Of a stretch of DNA of 64,000 bases, positions 1 to 12,874 are shown one piece after another. Position 1 is the first letter of the stretch; each line of letters begins with the position of its first letter. Source of the DNA: Colias croceus (taxonomy: Eukaryota > Arthropoda > Insecta > Lepidoptera > Pieridae); NCBI RefSeq assembly GCF_905220415.1, contig NC_059551.1, positions 1,498,001 through 1,562,000 on the forward strand, given 5' to 3'. The position numbers and the translations under genes are program-made. The notes under the pieces were generated by a model. The model was given only the letters and a program-made list of their open reading frames with translations, was not told the DNA's origin and did not search any database.

Positions 1-3000
1 AAGTTTTTCTCTTTATAATATAGAGAAGCACAAAGGTGGCAACCCTAGCACACAACGGAATTAAAACATGTGTGAGATAATGGCGGCTTGCTCAAAGGGT
101 GAGACCGCGGCGCCTTTGATCTCCGCCGGTTAATTTTACACTGGCCGTCTGCCCACACCCGACGAATGAGCCCTTTGACAAATATAGGTGAGAAGTTTCA
201 CAGTAATAAAGTCTTTTAAAAGAAAAATAAATTGTCATTAAAATGATACATAATATCAAAATGTTACTCTAGAATTTTTTGATACGCATAGTGTGAAAGG
301 AGACATCTTCAGTGACACTTTCTTATGTAAAGCTAAGGCAGTAGTTAAATAAAATTTTGTGTAATAACTCGAATCTGCTCATCAAGCGAATCTAACAAAA
401 ACATTTCTAGGTGATGACTAAAATTTAGAAACTAAGATAATTAATTAATTACGATTTTGGCGAATAAATTAGGTATAAAAAAATATTTTTATGAATTAAT
501 TGTCGATTAGCAAAATAATGATTCCTTAAAAACATGATCACAAAACTATGAATCCATTAAGGTCAGTGAGGTTAGATATTATAGCTCGCACCAAAATTGA
601 GCGCATGTTCATCGCTTGAGCGCTATCGTTTCCTGTCGCTCCAGCGCATCGCGACTCCATAAACACTTGACATGGCTTTATCATTTCATCATTCAACTGT
701 TTTATGACCAGTTTTGTTCGTGTCTGTACAACAGTATGATAAGTATTGTTATTTTAAATAGAGTGAATATGACAAGATTTATATTAAGTTCGGTAAATGT
801 ACTATGTAGAGAAAATTCAACTCTTCAATTTTCTTTGTAACTAACTAACTACCTAAGTAATATTTTTAAAGTAGTATTTTTTTAATTAAGTAGATATATT
901 GTAATAGTAAATATTAAATAATTAATTTTGTTATTTCCGTGCTGGTCATAGATTTACAATTTATCCAAATGTCAAATAGGTACACCCTATATGTATAATT
1001 AGGCGGTAGGCGAATATACCTATGCGTTCTCGTAAACATATCACATAAAAACTTTTATTTACTTATAAACACACAACCCAGAAAGATTGGAGTACCTAAC
1101 CTTAGGGAGTAACACTCCCTAGGAGTAACGTAACACACACATAACACAAGACAGGTAGCTGGTAGATAAAGTTAAATGTGGAAAAATCGTAGAAGCAATT
1201 CGAGATTTTTTACCGTTATACATCAGGCGACATTGCGGACAAACTAGCACTTATTAAAACCATTATATCACAATTTTTCACACGCCTCATATTTATAGAT
1301 ATTTTATCAGCAGTTTTTAATCAATATGGACTTCCGTATTAAATTGAACGTGTGAATACACGTAACAGTCTTGTGTGAAAGTTGTGAAACAGCGCAAATC
1401 GATGTATTTTGTCGCAGTTAAATAAATAACTTTAAATTATTACCCATTTCATAATATGAAACTAAGACGAATATATCGTAAGTTTAATGCATGCGAAGAT
1501 AGATGTGCACTGCTCTGCGGAAGATCTCACGGCATAAATTGTCTAAATTAGGTATGCCGTGCTATATCTATGATGATGATGTCTCCCTAGTCGATTTCGG
1601 ACTGTTATTAGCGAGCATACTTGATTTTTTCGCACATTTGTGTTTACAATGTTCCTGTTTACTTTATTGTCACCCTTTTTTAACCTCATAATTTTACAAG
1701 AAGGGAATGGAAGTTCTTAAGCCACAGCTTTTTTATGTTCTTATCGGCAACAAGCGAAGCTAGGTCACATAGCTAGTAAGTGAACGGATACAGGTGCACA
1801 CAATGCACATAAAATTAAATGGTTTTGACTAGAATATCTCAAATAGCACAGCGGCATATCAAAGAACCCATCTGCCTATCTAAAGATTCACTTAATTATC
1901 CCCCCTCCCGCCATCGCGTGCAGAGCCGTAGCAAATTGCAGCCTTCGAGAATACTCATAATGATAGCTTAATTGCGTTTAATAAACCGCTGTTACTAAAC
2001 GACCAGCTAATGAGACCTCCCATGCAACCGAAACGTCCAAAAGATGAGCTCATCATATCTGGACGCCGCGAACGTAAGAGAATGCCGTTCAGTAGACGCG
2101 ATGTTATTTCTTTTTTGTCTTTTTAATTATTTTTAAGTCCACCTAATGACGCTTTAATGGACGTCACACGAAAATGCGCCGGTTAGAGACATACCGACAC
2201 AGGAGTAGGGCAATTATGAGCGTTTTTATCCCAAGGGTTGATATATTCGTGAATCGTTGGGTTCATAAAGAGTTATTTGCAAGATGGCCGACTCCTATTT
2301 TGGAGGTAATAACAATTTGCACAGACATTTTTATAGATACTTAGGTAATAAGCGAACGTTCGCACCTTGGTCAATTCTTAGATCTTACGCAAACTGTAGT
2401 GAATATAACTGTGTAGGTATTCATAATTATATTGACCCGTAAAACGGTTGCAAAAGAGACCGTGGGCTAGAATATGTCCATTGTCAGAGTTTGTTAGTAT
2501 TTAAAGACAACAAAATGTTATGGTTCAAAAAGTGTCTGCGTAAAAGTTACATTTATTTTGATCAAAGTATTCATTTATCTTGATAAAAAGACCTAGCCTA
2601 TTCACTATTTTCTTTTTATGAAGGGCAATAAAAATAACCTTAATTGTCTTTACTTACTTTTAAACATAACTGTTATTCTTCCTAAACCATTGCCTGTAAT
2701 CAAAATGCAACAGTTGTTATTTGCTAACCAACGAAATTTTATGATGACATATTTCCTTCGTTTACAGTTTTTTAAAATATTAGATAAAAATTAACAATAC
2801 CTTCGTCAAATCTATCACAAACAAATGAATTGATGAACTCCGTATTGAAGCTCGATCTAACATCGAGACCCGTTTTCGGAATCAACTGAATGGCAATTAA
2901 ACCGCGTGGGAGGAACGCAGCCGCTAATGGTGGCTTCAGATAAAAGCTGTAATTAACTAATCAATTCGATTAAGACTGGTCGCTTTGTGTAGCCGGCTAG

Positions 3001-4364
3001 CCGCAGAGACGGCTGTTCTAAAGATTGTGAACGGGTATGGATTTCTGATTTATGTATTGATTTTTATGGCGCATCAGAAGGTTTTTTTGTACCTACGATA
3101 TTATATTGTTACGTTAAGTTTTATTAAAAACTATGCTCATAATATGGTTTTTGTTAACTCTATCTAAAAGTCTCTAGACTCTATAGTAGATATGGATAAG
3201 TACTCTACAAAGTTGTATTGTTATAATAGGCACAGAATAATCAACGTCTTGTCAATAGTTTTCGCAGTCAAATCATTTTTGATTGCAATTTTTTTAAAGG
3301 GTATAAATAATTCGTCAAACACAGAATGATTGGTAAAAGGTTTTAATCGGTCGAATATTTCTTATTTCATGAATAACAATATCCTTAAAAACTTCATAAA
3401 GCTTAGGAAAACTATTTTGTTTTTGATTACAGATACAAGTAATTCAAGAAGCAGTTTTTCGTAAGAGGTTGTGGGTTAAAAACAATGAATTGAGGTCAAT
3501 GTTTTACATTATGTATATTGGCTTCTACCTACCTACTGAATAAAGTGTTTTATGATTAGCGCTCGAGTAACAGCTGTTTATTATTTAGAAAAGTGGAAGT
3601 GTACTTCAATACAGATATATACCTATCTAGATTTTATTTGTTTTAATTTGATTATTGTTTCTACTTTTAAGTTACTTTTTTTAAGTATTTTGAAATACAA
3701 TAACAGTATAAGGCTTGGTGACAAATAAGTATATGACACAATATTTTTATATATATATATGTAGATATTTAATAATGATGATATTTCTAGAACTTTTCGA
3801 TTACTGTTTTTATTATTTTATCTGTGAGCACAACAGATTTATAACGTTATTAGCGTTGCATGTCATTAATTAAAAATACAAAGTAATTCACCGCTTATCT
3901 TGCGATGTTTCTAAAACTTAAAGCTTACTACTAAATTATTTAAATTGTTTATACTCATGAATAAAATTTTAATTTAGATAAATGTGTAATCAGCTCTCAG
4001 CCCGCGGTCGGACAAATCTAAGTTAATGGTCGACTAAATTTATTTGAGTCTCGCCTTATCGCAAGCTTATTGACATTTTCGTTTTTAAGCTTTATGTTTA
4101 ATTTAATTTTGTTTTGCAATTTATCGTTGAATGGATGTAAATAATAGTAAATCGTAATGTGTGGGATAGATAATACCATCCTTCAAATATGAAAAACCCA
4201 CGGATATAAAAATAATGTTCTTCATCAACAATTTTTAAGTGCATGTATGATTTAAGAGCCCACGCGCACTAACGATTTTAAGTTACCCGATAGTTTGATC
4301 GATCAGAGGATACCTAGTACCTATAGCACACCCCGGACACTCCATACAAAATTATAGTTTTGAC
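1..4364. other. Gene-free AT-rich region
   Basis: No coding exon, RNA gene or full mobile element is recognisable. Less AT-rich blocks near 60-200, 1890-2220 and 2870-2990, rich in TAATTA and CTTTGA-type words, look like possible regulatory sequence. That is an impression only. Confidence 0.4.
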
Positions 4365-4723
4365 AGTCACACTGTAGAGACTGCAAATGTGTGTGTAAAC
4401 TCTTTATGGTTGGCACATTTGTGACTAGCGTAAAAAAATATTTTTCTGATGAAATACATCCGTAAACAGCACAATATCTAACCATTTTCTACGAAAAACG
4501 ATAATCACAAATCCAAAATAATAAAATTGCTTTAAGTCAATTTGATTAATGTTGTCAATCTTCGTTGCGTTTCGTCTAAAGACGTCGTTGGTATCGTCCT
4601 TGCGGGGAAATGGGTACCATGAGATAACATGTCTGATCGTGCGGGGTGAGGTAAGTGTTTAATTTTGGCGGGAGGCGGAGAGTGTCCGTTCTGTAGCGTT
4701 TAGCTACTATTATGTATTCTGTG
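4365..4723 (-). mobile_element. THAP-exon repeat, copy 1
   Basis: About 360 bp that recurs in the opposite orientation at 54990-55325. On the minus strand it contains a start codon at 4485 followed by MVRYCAVYGCISSEK, the beginning of a THAP-type zinc finger (C-x4-C). The reading then becomes unlike a THAP domain. Shared ends are AGTCACACTG and ATTCTGTG. It is probably a piece of a transposon whose transposase starts with a THAP domain. Confidence 0.6.
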
Positions 4724-5382
4724 CCTATAGAGTGATATAGCGCAGTGTGCGTTTAGATCTATGTCTGTGAGTGTGCGCAATTTCAGATTCAGAGTTTAGA
4801 GCGTTTTCACATTGTCCGGTCCGATATCGGATATCGGACGCCGATAGCCGATATCCGATATCGGAGGCTAAGTAAAATGTATGATTTACGTACCTGTCTT
4901 TCACATTGTCCGGTCCGATATCGGATATCGGAGCCAACACCGATATTCCCGTGAACTATCGGACGATAATGTTCAGTGTTACCAGCTCAATTTTCGAAAA
5001 GGTAGTATACCAACAGCAAAAAAAGCACTAGTTTGTGTATTTTCAGTCATTTCTAGGCGCTAAATGTAAAAAAAAAATCCTTTCATTTACTTTAAACCTT
5101 TTTATTAAGAAAACATTCATCATTTAAGTATTTAAAGGCATTAAAAATACGATTTATACGGGAGCTATTTTAATATCGTCCTATAATATACGGCAATTGG
5201 CTGAACTGAAGTAAACAAAAATATATTGTGTTCTTAAATTCAACCGTATCTTCGAAATATTAGTATCTTTTATCTTTATTTACTCATTCTGCCTCGCTCC
5301 TCCTCCTACTCGGACTACTGTTGTGCTGTAAGCTGTTTATTGTATTGTTGTCATTGAGTCACAGATTTAGTGCTTTGTTTTA

Positions 5383-5500
5383 GCGCCGATATCAAACCTG
5401 TATAATAAATAGCACATCTAAATAATATTAAGTAATTAATAATATCAAATCTTTTTTATATTTTACTTTTCCAGCTGTTTTTGAAGTCGGTTTCTTTATT
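5383..5500 (+). repeat. Half of the foldback repeat found at 35.98-36.38 kb
   Basis: Closely resembles 36284-36380 (shared ATAGCACATCTAAATAATAT and TTAATAATATCAAATCT). Only one arm is present. Confidence 0.6.
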
Positions 5501-5869
5501 GTAGTTATTTTTACTGTATGTACAACTACGATCTATCAGTTGATTTTTTTTTAAATCAAACCCTTTTTATTGAAAAGAAAATTTACAATACGGCAATTTT
5601 GTTTAGTTTTCTCTAAAATTTCAGAATTAGAATGCGGCAACCCTTAGACTAAGGATTGGTCTCCGCGCGCGCGCTACGACTAGATACCGCTCCACCTAAA
5701 AACAATAGCTCCGTGAGTGCGGCAACTCAGTTCTGTAGTGTGTGTAAGGCAATTTGTAAGGACGCTAGTGTGTGTGAAGAATTGTACTGCCAGCTACATA
5801 AATTTTACCCCATAAATGGGAAATGGGCTATCTTGGAAAGAAGTTTGAAAAATATTTTCATTTCATTTT

Positions 5870-5942
5870 GGCCTTGCCGGGAATCGAACCCATGAACATG
5901 TGACTCAAATCCACTTGCGATGCCACTATACTATCACAAAGG
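5870..5942 (-). repeat. tRNA-like sequence (Asp-type A box), probable SINE head
   Basis: On the minus strand it has A box GATAGTATAGTGGCA, near-identical to tRNA-Asp, and B box GGTTCGATTCC. The ends CCTTTG and CAAGGCC could pair. The anticodon arm is poor, so it is not called a functional tRNA gene. Confidence 0.55.
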
Positions 5943-6024
5943 TTTTTTAAAAGTAAAAAAGCAGTAATAAAAAAATAACATATGAGTCAGTTAAACAAGG
6001 TTAAACAGAAATAAATTATTGTTA

Positions 6025-7803
6025 GGGTAAACGCAGCTATCAACGACCCATCGAAAATCTGAAGGTATTACCGACCTATAAAAGTAATTCGAAATTTAAA
6101 CGTTTCCAGAACTATTCTAGCTATAGGTAGGCAAAGTTATACACGAATGTATTACTTGAGCATCGTATACTTTAACGTTAGAGTGAGTAACTGAGCAAAA
6201 AAGAGTTAAAATGCGTAAGTTGCTGCGGGGTAGCGTGGAAGCAGGACGTGTCGTACTGTTCCGTTGTTCCTTCGGGTAAGTACTGTGAGTATCTTTTTAA
6301 GACATTTACAAACAAATGACATCTATACTTTAATTTATATTACTAAATGTCAATGCATTTAAGTGTCAACTTTTCATTTCTTACAACATTTTATTAATAA
6401 AAAGTAATTTGAAACGATAAAACTTAAAATTAAAATGGGACGGTGTTAGCTTCACCAGTTTAAGCCGCGGCAGGTATCAACGACCCGTAAGTCGGCAATG
6501 GCAGCAACGTAACTTTTTGTTTTATTTTCTTTTATGTTATTATATCACACTAACACAAGTGGTTTTATGGACCAGTTTAAATCTAAGCTATGAGTCTTCA
6601 TAAAAATCTATTAGCGACTAAACTTTTTTGTCTAGTGTTGTGTCTTTTAGCGTTGTCAATTTATACAAAGTTATGATATTTTCGAGGATCCCTATCGAAT
6701 AGTTACAGAAGTAAATCATTGTTTTTTTTTGTTTAAACAATATGCATTTGTTCATATTTTGTATGACATTAATCAATTATAATCTATTTTATAGTCTGAT
6801 GATCAAATGAATTAAAATAACCATTTTTTTATGGGTCGGTAATACAATTTAGGTTTATACTTACATACTTTAATACCGACCCATGTGGGTCGGCAATAGC
6901 AACTATAGGAAGCTATTACCGATCGAATATAGATTGTTTAGTTTCTCATCTACAAATTCAAATTCAAATTGCTTTATTTGCAGAATGTAGAATAAAGATG
7001 TTTGTATATACAGATAATATTGATCCTTAAACATTCTGCTCGTAATTGAGCGTGCAAATATATTTTTATTACTTTTATGACATAATAGGTGCCTATTAAA
7101 AATTATATTTTTAGGTTAAATTTAAAAAATTTAAAAAAATTATATTTTTAGGTTTTTAACTTTTTAGGTTAAATTAACATAAAACATATAATTAGGTATA
7201 TTTTTTCCAGAAATATGGAGCCTCGAAAGCGGCGAAAAGTATTCAGTAAAACACAACTCACCGAAGCAATCAATCAAATAGCATAACGAAATATCCTAGA
7301 GTTTGAAATCCTTAATTTAATATATGTACATATATTAATAGTATTATGTTGATTAATTTAAAAGTTTATAATTATTTAGTTCATTACTAAAAAGTACTCA
7401 TTTGTTTTATTAAAAATAACTACAATTAAAAAATACGAATATATTTGCATTTTTATTTCATTTTATTAAGATCGGTAATCATCATCATCACTAGCTTCTA
7501 TACATTCCATTGCTGGAAAAGGCTTCCTCTCACATACGATCGGGAATAGCTGCATAAAAATCGTTAATAGCTTCACAGCCGTTTTTATGGGTCGGTAATA
7601 GCAACAATCGACTAAGTCACATTGTAAATTATTTTTTACAAGATAATCCTTTATTAGAATGTATTTGCTTCAATAAATACATTTTTTATACATAACACTA
7701 GCATATAAAATGAAATTATAAATCTTTAGAAGAACCAGTATACTTAAAAAATATGGTTGATTTTGAAATTGCCTTAGAGGGGTCGTTAATACCTGCGTTT
7801 ACC
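6025..7803. mobile_element. Inner non-autonomous DNA transposon, nested
   Basis: Terminal inverted repeats GGTAAACGCAG(C/G)TAT(C/T)AACGACCC at 6026-6050 and 7779-7803, flanked by TTA on both sides. The motif GGGTCGGTAATAGC recurs on both strands throughout (for example 6832, 6870, 6889, 7590), probably transposase-binding sites. No coding capacity. It sits inside the larger element at 4.8-9.0 kb. Confidence 0.7.
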
Positions 7804-9634
7804 TTATTATCATTTTTTTTATAATATGCGTTAGTACCTAATACTCCTAATAGTATTGAAAAAAAAAACATTATGAATAAAATAAGTTCAAATTAAAAGT
7901 GTGTTTTTGGGATATGCAGTACGGCAACACTAAATGGCGTCGTATTTTCGTAAACAACATTTTCAAAGTACAGGTGAAATATCGAATAATACGATTATTC
8001 CTGATGTTACGTGATCCCAGTGTCTTTCTTATTATTTGTTGTATTTTTTTTAAACAGTTTTATGGCACAAACAGGCATTTTACTTCAGGTTTTGTCCAAA
8101 ATCTTTAGAAACTATCGGTACACCCTCTCCACACAATGCTCGTGACACGACTGGCTCGGGTACGCCGATTTCGGCGTACTTTTAGTTGCCGCATTTTTCG
8201 AGTACGCCGGCGGTATCTAGTCGTAGCGTGCGCGGAGACCAATCCATAATCTAAGGCGGCGACCCTAAATTTTGTCAAGAACGCGCGGCGACTTTTGAGC
8301 TTGTTTACTATTTTGGTTGTCATGGCTATATTATTATTAGTCTGTGGTACTATGTACATTGCGGAATCTGTGACTGTGAATTAGTTTAGTTTAATTTATT
8401 TCTGTTTAAATATTTGCACCCCCAGATATTAGGTAGAATGTACATATTAGCACTATAAAATTGTAATAACAGCACCTACATTTGTAAATGTAATTTGAAT
8501 TTGTATTTGCTAGTTTCGTCGCTTTAATACTGAGTTGAATTTTTTTTTTATTTTATTTGTATAAGAACATAACAGTCATACATGATTTAATATAAAAAAG
8601 TTCTAAAATTCACTACGACCACACAACATGTTCTAATAATAAAAAAAGAAAAACAGCATATAAAAAAACAAGCCTCACAATGAAGTTGAATATTGAAACT
8701 AGATTCTGACTCTGCAGAGGGTACAAATCCATACTCCGCAGTCAGCAGATTAAACCGGTTTGAAAAACATCAGTTTATTTATTACTATTTATTTCATTTA
8801 AAATAAAGTTTATTTTTTGTAACACAAATGCATCCACTGTTTATTTTAATTCCCAATATATCTACTTTTCCAGTTTCTGGCAACACTCATGTTATCGGGA
8901 CGATATTATCGGATAATGTGAAAGGGCAAATTGTGTCCGATATCGGATATCGGCTATCGGCTTCCGATATCCGATATCGGATCGGATAATGTGAAAACGC
9001 TCTTAAAGTTGTACATAATCCGGCGGCAGCCCGATCCCTATTAGATCAAACTATAATCGACCAACTTAATTTGCTAGTGCGCGCTGGCCGTCACAACAAT
9101 ATTATAATAGTGTGATAATATTCTATATAGTTTGTGTAAGTTATTATACACGGTGTTTACTATTTCATCCACTTTTTATACAGGTACAAGCTACCTATGT
9201 TTTACGCGAAGCTACAAAAACATGCACCAGCTGTCATGATAGCATTTTCAATGTTATTTGTAAATAAGACCCAAACGGTATCTTTTATTGCAAAAAATAT
9301 CTATTTACCCATAAAATATACTTTGACCTTTATAGCTATTAGTATTGTGTGATATGTCTGTAATTATTTACCATGCTATGTTTTTTCTACACCTTCCTTG
9401 CTTTCATCTTTATGAGACGTGTTCATAAACTCCTATATTATCCCGAAATGGAGGTTGGAACAAAAAGTATAAGAATAATGTACTACAGCAGAACTAAGTA
9501 CAACATAGGTAGGTACATGATACAATTTAACTAAGTATATTTTCATGTGTCATGTGTGGAAAATACAGAAACGTTTAAGTGCGTCGTCAAGAACTCTATC
9601 ATATTAACAGTATTACAATATTATTTCCAATTAG

Positions 9635-9840
9635 CTTTCCACCCGCGGCTTCGCCCGCGTTTTCAAAGAAAAACCCGCTCCCGTAGGATTTCCGGGATAA
9701 AATCTATCCTATGTCCTTTCTCGGGTATCAAAATATCTCTATACCAAATTTCATGCAAATTGGTTCTGTAGTTAAGGCGTGATTGTCGAGTAACAGACAG
9801 ACAGACAGAGTTACTTTCGCATTTATAATATTAGTAGATA
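9635..9840 (-). mobile_element. Helitron-like fragment (CCGCGGCTTCGCCCGCG family)
   Basis: Shares CCCGCGGCTTCGCCCGCG, AAACCCGC and the TTTATAATATTAG end with 62040-62250, and the first half with 42952-43060. Confidence 0.6.
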
Positions 9841-9991
9841 TGGATTGTAATACTGTGATATAAGTATGAGTATTAGGTACAAATCCAGATCTTATTGGTA
9901 CTAACTCTCCCGTTCGAAGACTACAATTCAATTCCTCCAAGTTAAAACTTAAAAAGTTTCAAAACTCAAAAGTATTTTAACCTAGAACTTA

Positions 9992-10279
9992 TGCCTCCTC
10001 CACACTACTCGCGAAGTTCCTCGGCGAAGTACTCGGCCGAAGTTGACTGAAGTCCGCGGTGCTACACTACACACTCGTTCAACTTCGCGAGGAACGCATA
10101 CGTTCATATTCAGAACGAACTTCAGGTAACTTCGTGCCCTTTGACTCGGGCGCAAAAACCGACAACAAACGGAAGTCGGCCGAGGCGAGGTAAAGTTGGA
10201 CGAAGTAAGCCGAAGTGCCTCTCTACATTATTCTATTCGTCTAACCTCGTTCAACTTCGCGAGTAGTGTGGAGGAGGCA
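9992..10279. mobile_element. MITE, 28-bp TIRs, TTA target duplication
   Basis: Ends TGCCTCCTCCACACTACTCG and its reverse complement, flanked by TTA (9989-9991 and 10280-10282). The interior is rich in repeated CGAAGT/ACTTCG words. The size (288 bp) and TTA duplication suggest a PIF/Harbinger-type MITE. Confidence 0.75.
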
Positions 10280-10699
10280 TTAGACTTTAAATAACTTTTT
10301 CCTAATTATTATGTAGGTATTAATTTCGAACATAAACATTTGTCTCACACGAACTTCAAGCCGCACCCCGTCATCAGAGGCTGTACTCGGCCACGCCTTC
10401 TGGCGCCAACGATACCTCATACCTATTGTGTTTATTTCCTGTAGCTTTGCGACAAACCTATAATTTAATTTATCTGTACGTCTGGTAGGTTTATAGCTGG
10501 AAATTTTATTTGGGCACCCGAAGCACAGATACAATAAAATATCTAATAATTACCCAAAGTAAATCAATAATAGAAAATTGCATTTAGATTTTTATATGTG
10601 GGTTTATCTATGCACAAATTTTTATATTTTCTGCACTTGAAAATAAATAGTTCAAAATTCTAATAACCTTTTACTTTTTTAATTTAACCCTAAAAGTAG

Positions 10700-11007
10700 T
10701 ACCTACTCGGTGGAGTTTTTATTGAATGACTGCCGTCAGCCTGTCTTTGCGGGAAAAGAAAATCATCAGATGCAAAATGCATCTGCTCTATGGGGCACCC
10801 TAAAAGGGGAGACGGGGCACTCACTTTATTTAGTACTAGCTATGCCTTTTTTTTTTATAGTGGGGAAATCTTCCAAAGATACCCACTGCCCCCGGGGAAG
10901 GAGCCGTGGGTTATGTCGGATTCCTACCGACTAAAACCCCACTGTGTTCCGTCGAGCCGCTTTAATGATGGGGCCGCGGGTATTGGTTGGAATTCTTCCG
11001 CGACCCA
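10700..11007. repeat. Probable interspersed repeat, unclassified
   Basis: GC-richer block with odd low-quality open frames (GTGGGGAAATCTTCC, CCCCGGGGAAGGAGCC). It resembles repeats common in moth genomes, but no second copy exists in this window, so this rests on recollection. Confidence 0.35.
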
Positions 11008-11147
11008 CTAGCTATGCCCTGCGGTTTTACCCGCAGTGCTCCACTCCTGTTGGATAGCCTATAGCCTTCCTCGATAAATGGGCTACCTAACACCGAAAGA
11101 ATTTTTCATTCAAACAAACAAACTCTTCAGCTTTATATTAGTATAGA
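11008..11147 (-). mobile_element. Helitron-like element (TCTATACTAATAT family)
   Basis: On the minus strand it starts TCTATACTAATATAAAGCTG and ends CTAG|T after a GC-rich segment. Helitron hallmarks are 5' TC, 3' CTRR and insertion between A and T. Internally deleted. Confidence 0.65.
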
Positions 11148-12180
11148 TTATTTTTACCTGCAGCTTCAGGCTAAAAGAAACTATCTACGTAATATTGCAA
11201 GAATTGAAGCGCAGTCGCGTTTTAAAACTAGTTCTTTATAAACAACAATTAAAAAAAAAACTCAAAATATATGTTTTGTATAAGAATAAAAATAAATGTT
11301 TATTTCTGTAATAAAATCAGGCATTAGTGAGAATTGAGATTCACCGCGAAGTTGAAAGAGAATCGATTTGTTACACCCACACAGTGACCAGATATTTGAT
11401 GTTTTGTAGATATTTTTATATTGAAAAATATAAATAAAATTGCATTCCGACAGATTTGTTAGTTATTTGAATAAGTTATGAACTTAAACCTATTTTAATT
11501 TTAGTACATGCACCTAGGATCAGATTATTCTTCGTAAATAGGTAAAACTTTTATGTAATTATACAAGATTTTATTGTTCAATATAGAATAACTTCTCAAA
11601 TATGTTCTCATTTTATCAAGCTAAAATGACACATAATTTAAGAAGTTAACATTACACTCTGTTAACTTATGTAGGTAGTTAAGTCTGTAGGTATTTATAT
11701 ATTTTAATTTTTAATGATCCAAAAATACTGGTCACCCCACAAACATGCTGTCCAGACCGAAAGCAAATTACCTTTCACGATGTCAATAAAAAACTTTAGA
11801 ACACATTAAAACCGCTGAATCACATTCACATATAACATTATGGAGGTTTAATTCGAGCGATGCTATTATTTATTACTTTCGAATTAATAACTCTTCTACA
11901 TTCACTTATATGTTACTTATTACTTACTGCCACGCCCCGACTTCGCTTAGATTGAAGAGTTTAATACTTTAATCCATTCACCACTCGTCAGCTCAATACT
12001 AAAAACTACAAAGATTAAACACATGAATAAATACGTAACGATTTTTTTATAAATATCTAGATTCTAGGTATACACTATACACATTCGTTATTCTTATATT
12101 AAGCTAATTATTACTGCCATAAAACATATGTATAAAAAACGCAGCACATTAAAAATCGCGTCTTTTAAATATTTAACATA

Positions 12181-12349
12181 TCTAATATATAAAAATCAAT
12201 GCCACTTTTCGTTGTAATTCCATAACTCGAGAACGGCTGAACCGATTTCGATAATTCTTTTTTTATTATATTCCTTGAAGTACGAGGATGGTTCTTATGT
12301 AGAGAAAACGTTAATATGTACCACGGGCGAAGCCGGGGCGGACCGCTAG
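12181..12349 (+). mobile_element. Short Helitron-like element, copy 1
   Basis: TCTAATATATAAAAATCAAT to GGGCGGACCGCTAG|T-type end. It is almost identical to 42336-42502, differing mainly by a 2-3 base gap, which points to recent spread. Confidence 0.7.
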
Positions 12350-12579
12350 TAAAGGATATATTATATCTGTCGAGGTCTGGCAACATTACGATAAGAGGAC
12401 GAAATAAAGTCCAGTCAGGTAATGAAATATTCATTTAATTGGTGTTTAAGAGATTTAATGTGAATTTAAGATACCTTTTTTGTTTTGGACGCGATAAGAC
12501 AAAACTTTAAGTATCGGTATCCTTTGATTCCCTAATATTATTGTTTATGGCTATTGCTGGTCGAATACCTTTATAGATG

Positions 12580-12765
12580 CGGTGTTTCCAAACGGTTACG
12601 ACTTAGGGACCTTCAAGAAAAGAGCGTACTCCTACCTTAAAGGCCGGCAACGCACTAATAATGTCCCTGGCATTGCTGGTGCCTATGGGCGACGCAGTGC
12701 ACTTAACATCAGGTGACACGTCTGCTCTGTTGCCTCCTCTTGTATAAAAAAAAAAAAAAAAAAAT
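12580..12765 (+). mobile_element. 5'-truncated non-LTR retrotransposon tail with poly(A)
   Basis: Encodes YDLGTFKKRAYSYLKGRQRT-type residues, the C-terminus of a jockey/CR1-style reverse transcriptase, and ends in an A run. A second copy lies at 38903-39145. Confidence 0.7.
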
Positions 12766-12874
12766 AGATAATAATTATTAATTAAAATTATACCGTGTAA
12801 TGCTACAAATAAATAAAAAATTGCACTCGTTTCACTAGTTTCACTTTTTCATTAGTTCACGGCTTTATTATAAA

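Larger units (their letters stand above)
4798..8992. mobile_element. DNA transposon with palindromic terminal repeats, hosting nested insertions
   Basis: Left end near 4798-4867 and right end near 8935-9002 are inverted copies: GAGCGTTTTCACATTGTCCG next to runs of CCGATATCGGATATCGG. Flanking TTA on both sides suggests a 3-bp target duplication, as in PIF/Harbinger elements. A second shorter copy of the terminal motif sits inside each end (about 4898-4935 and 8897-8925). A further inverted pair occurs at 5655-5695 and 8210-8262. No transposase frame is recognisable. Confidence 0.65.

Noticed and set aside
5870..5942. Functional tRNA-Asp gene
   Set aside because: A and B boxes are good but there is no clear anticodon arm with a GUC anticodon; more like a SINE head.
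8105..8359. Arg-rich 84-aa minus frame
   Set aside because: Lies in the right end of the 4.8-9.0 kb transposon, built from inverted-repeat words such as GTACGCCGATTTCGGCGTAC.
10280..10534. 84-aa minus frame next to the 9992-10279 MITE
   Set aside because: No homology recognised, no splice or start context; background open frame.
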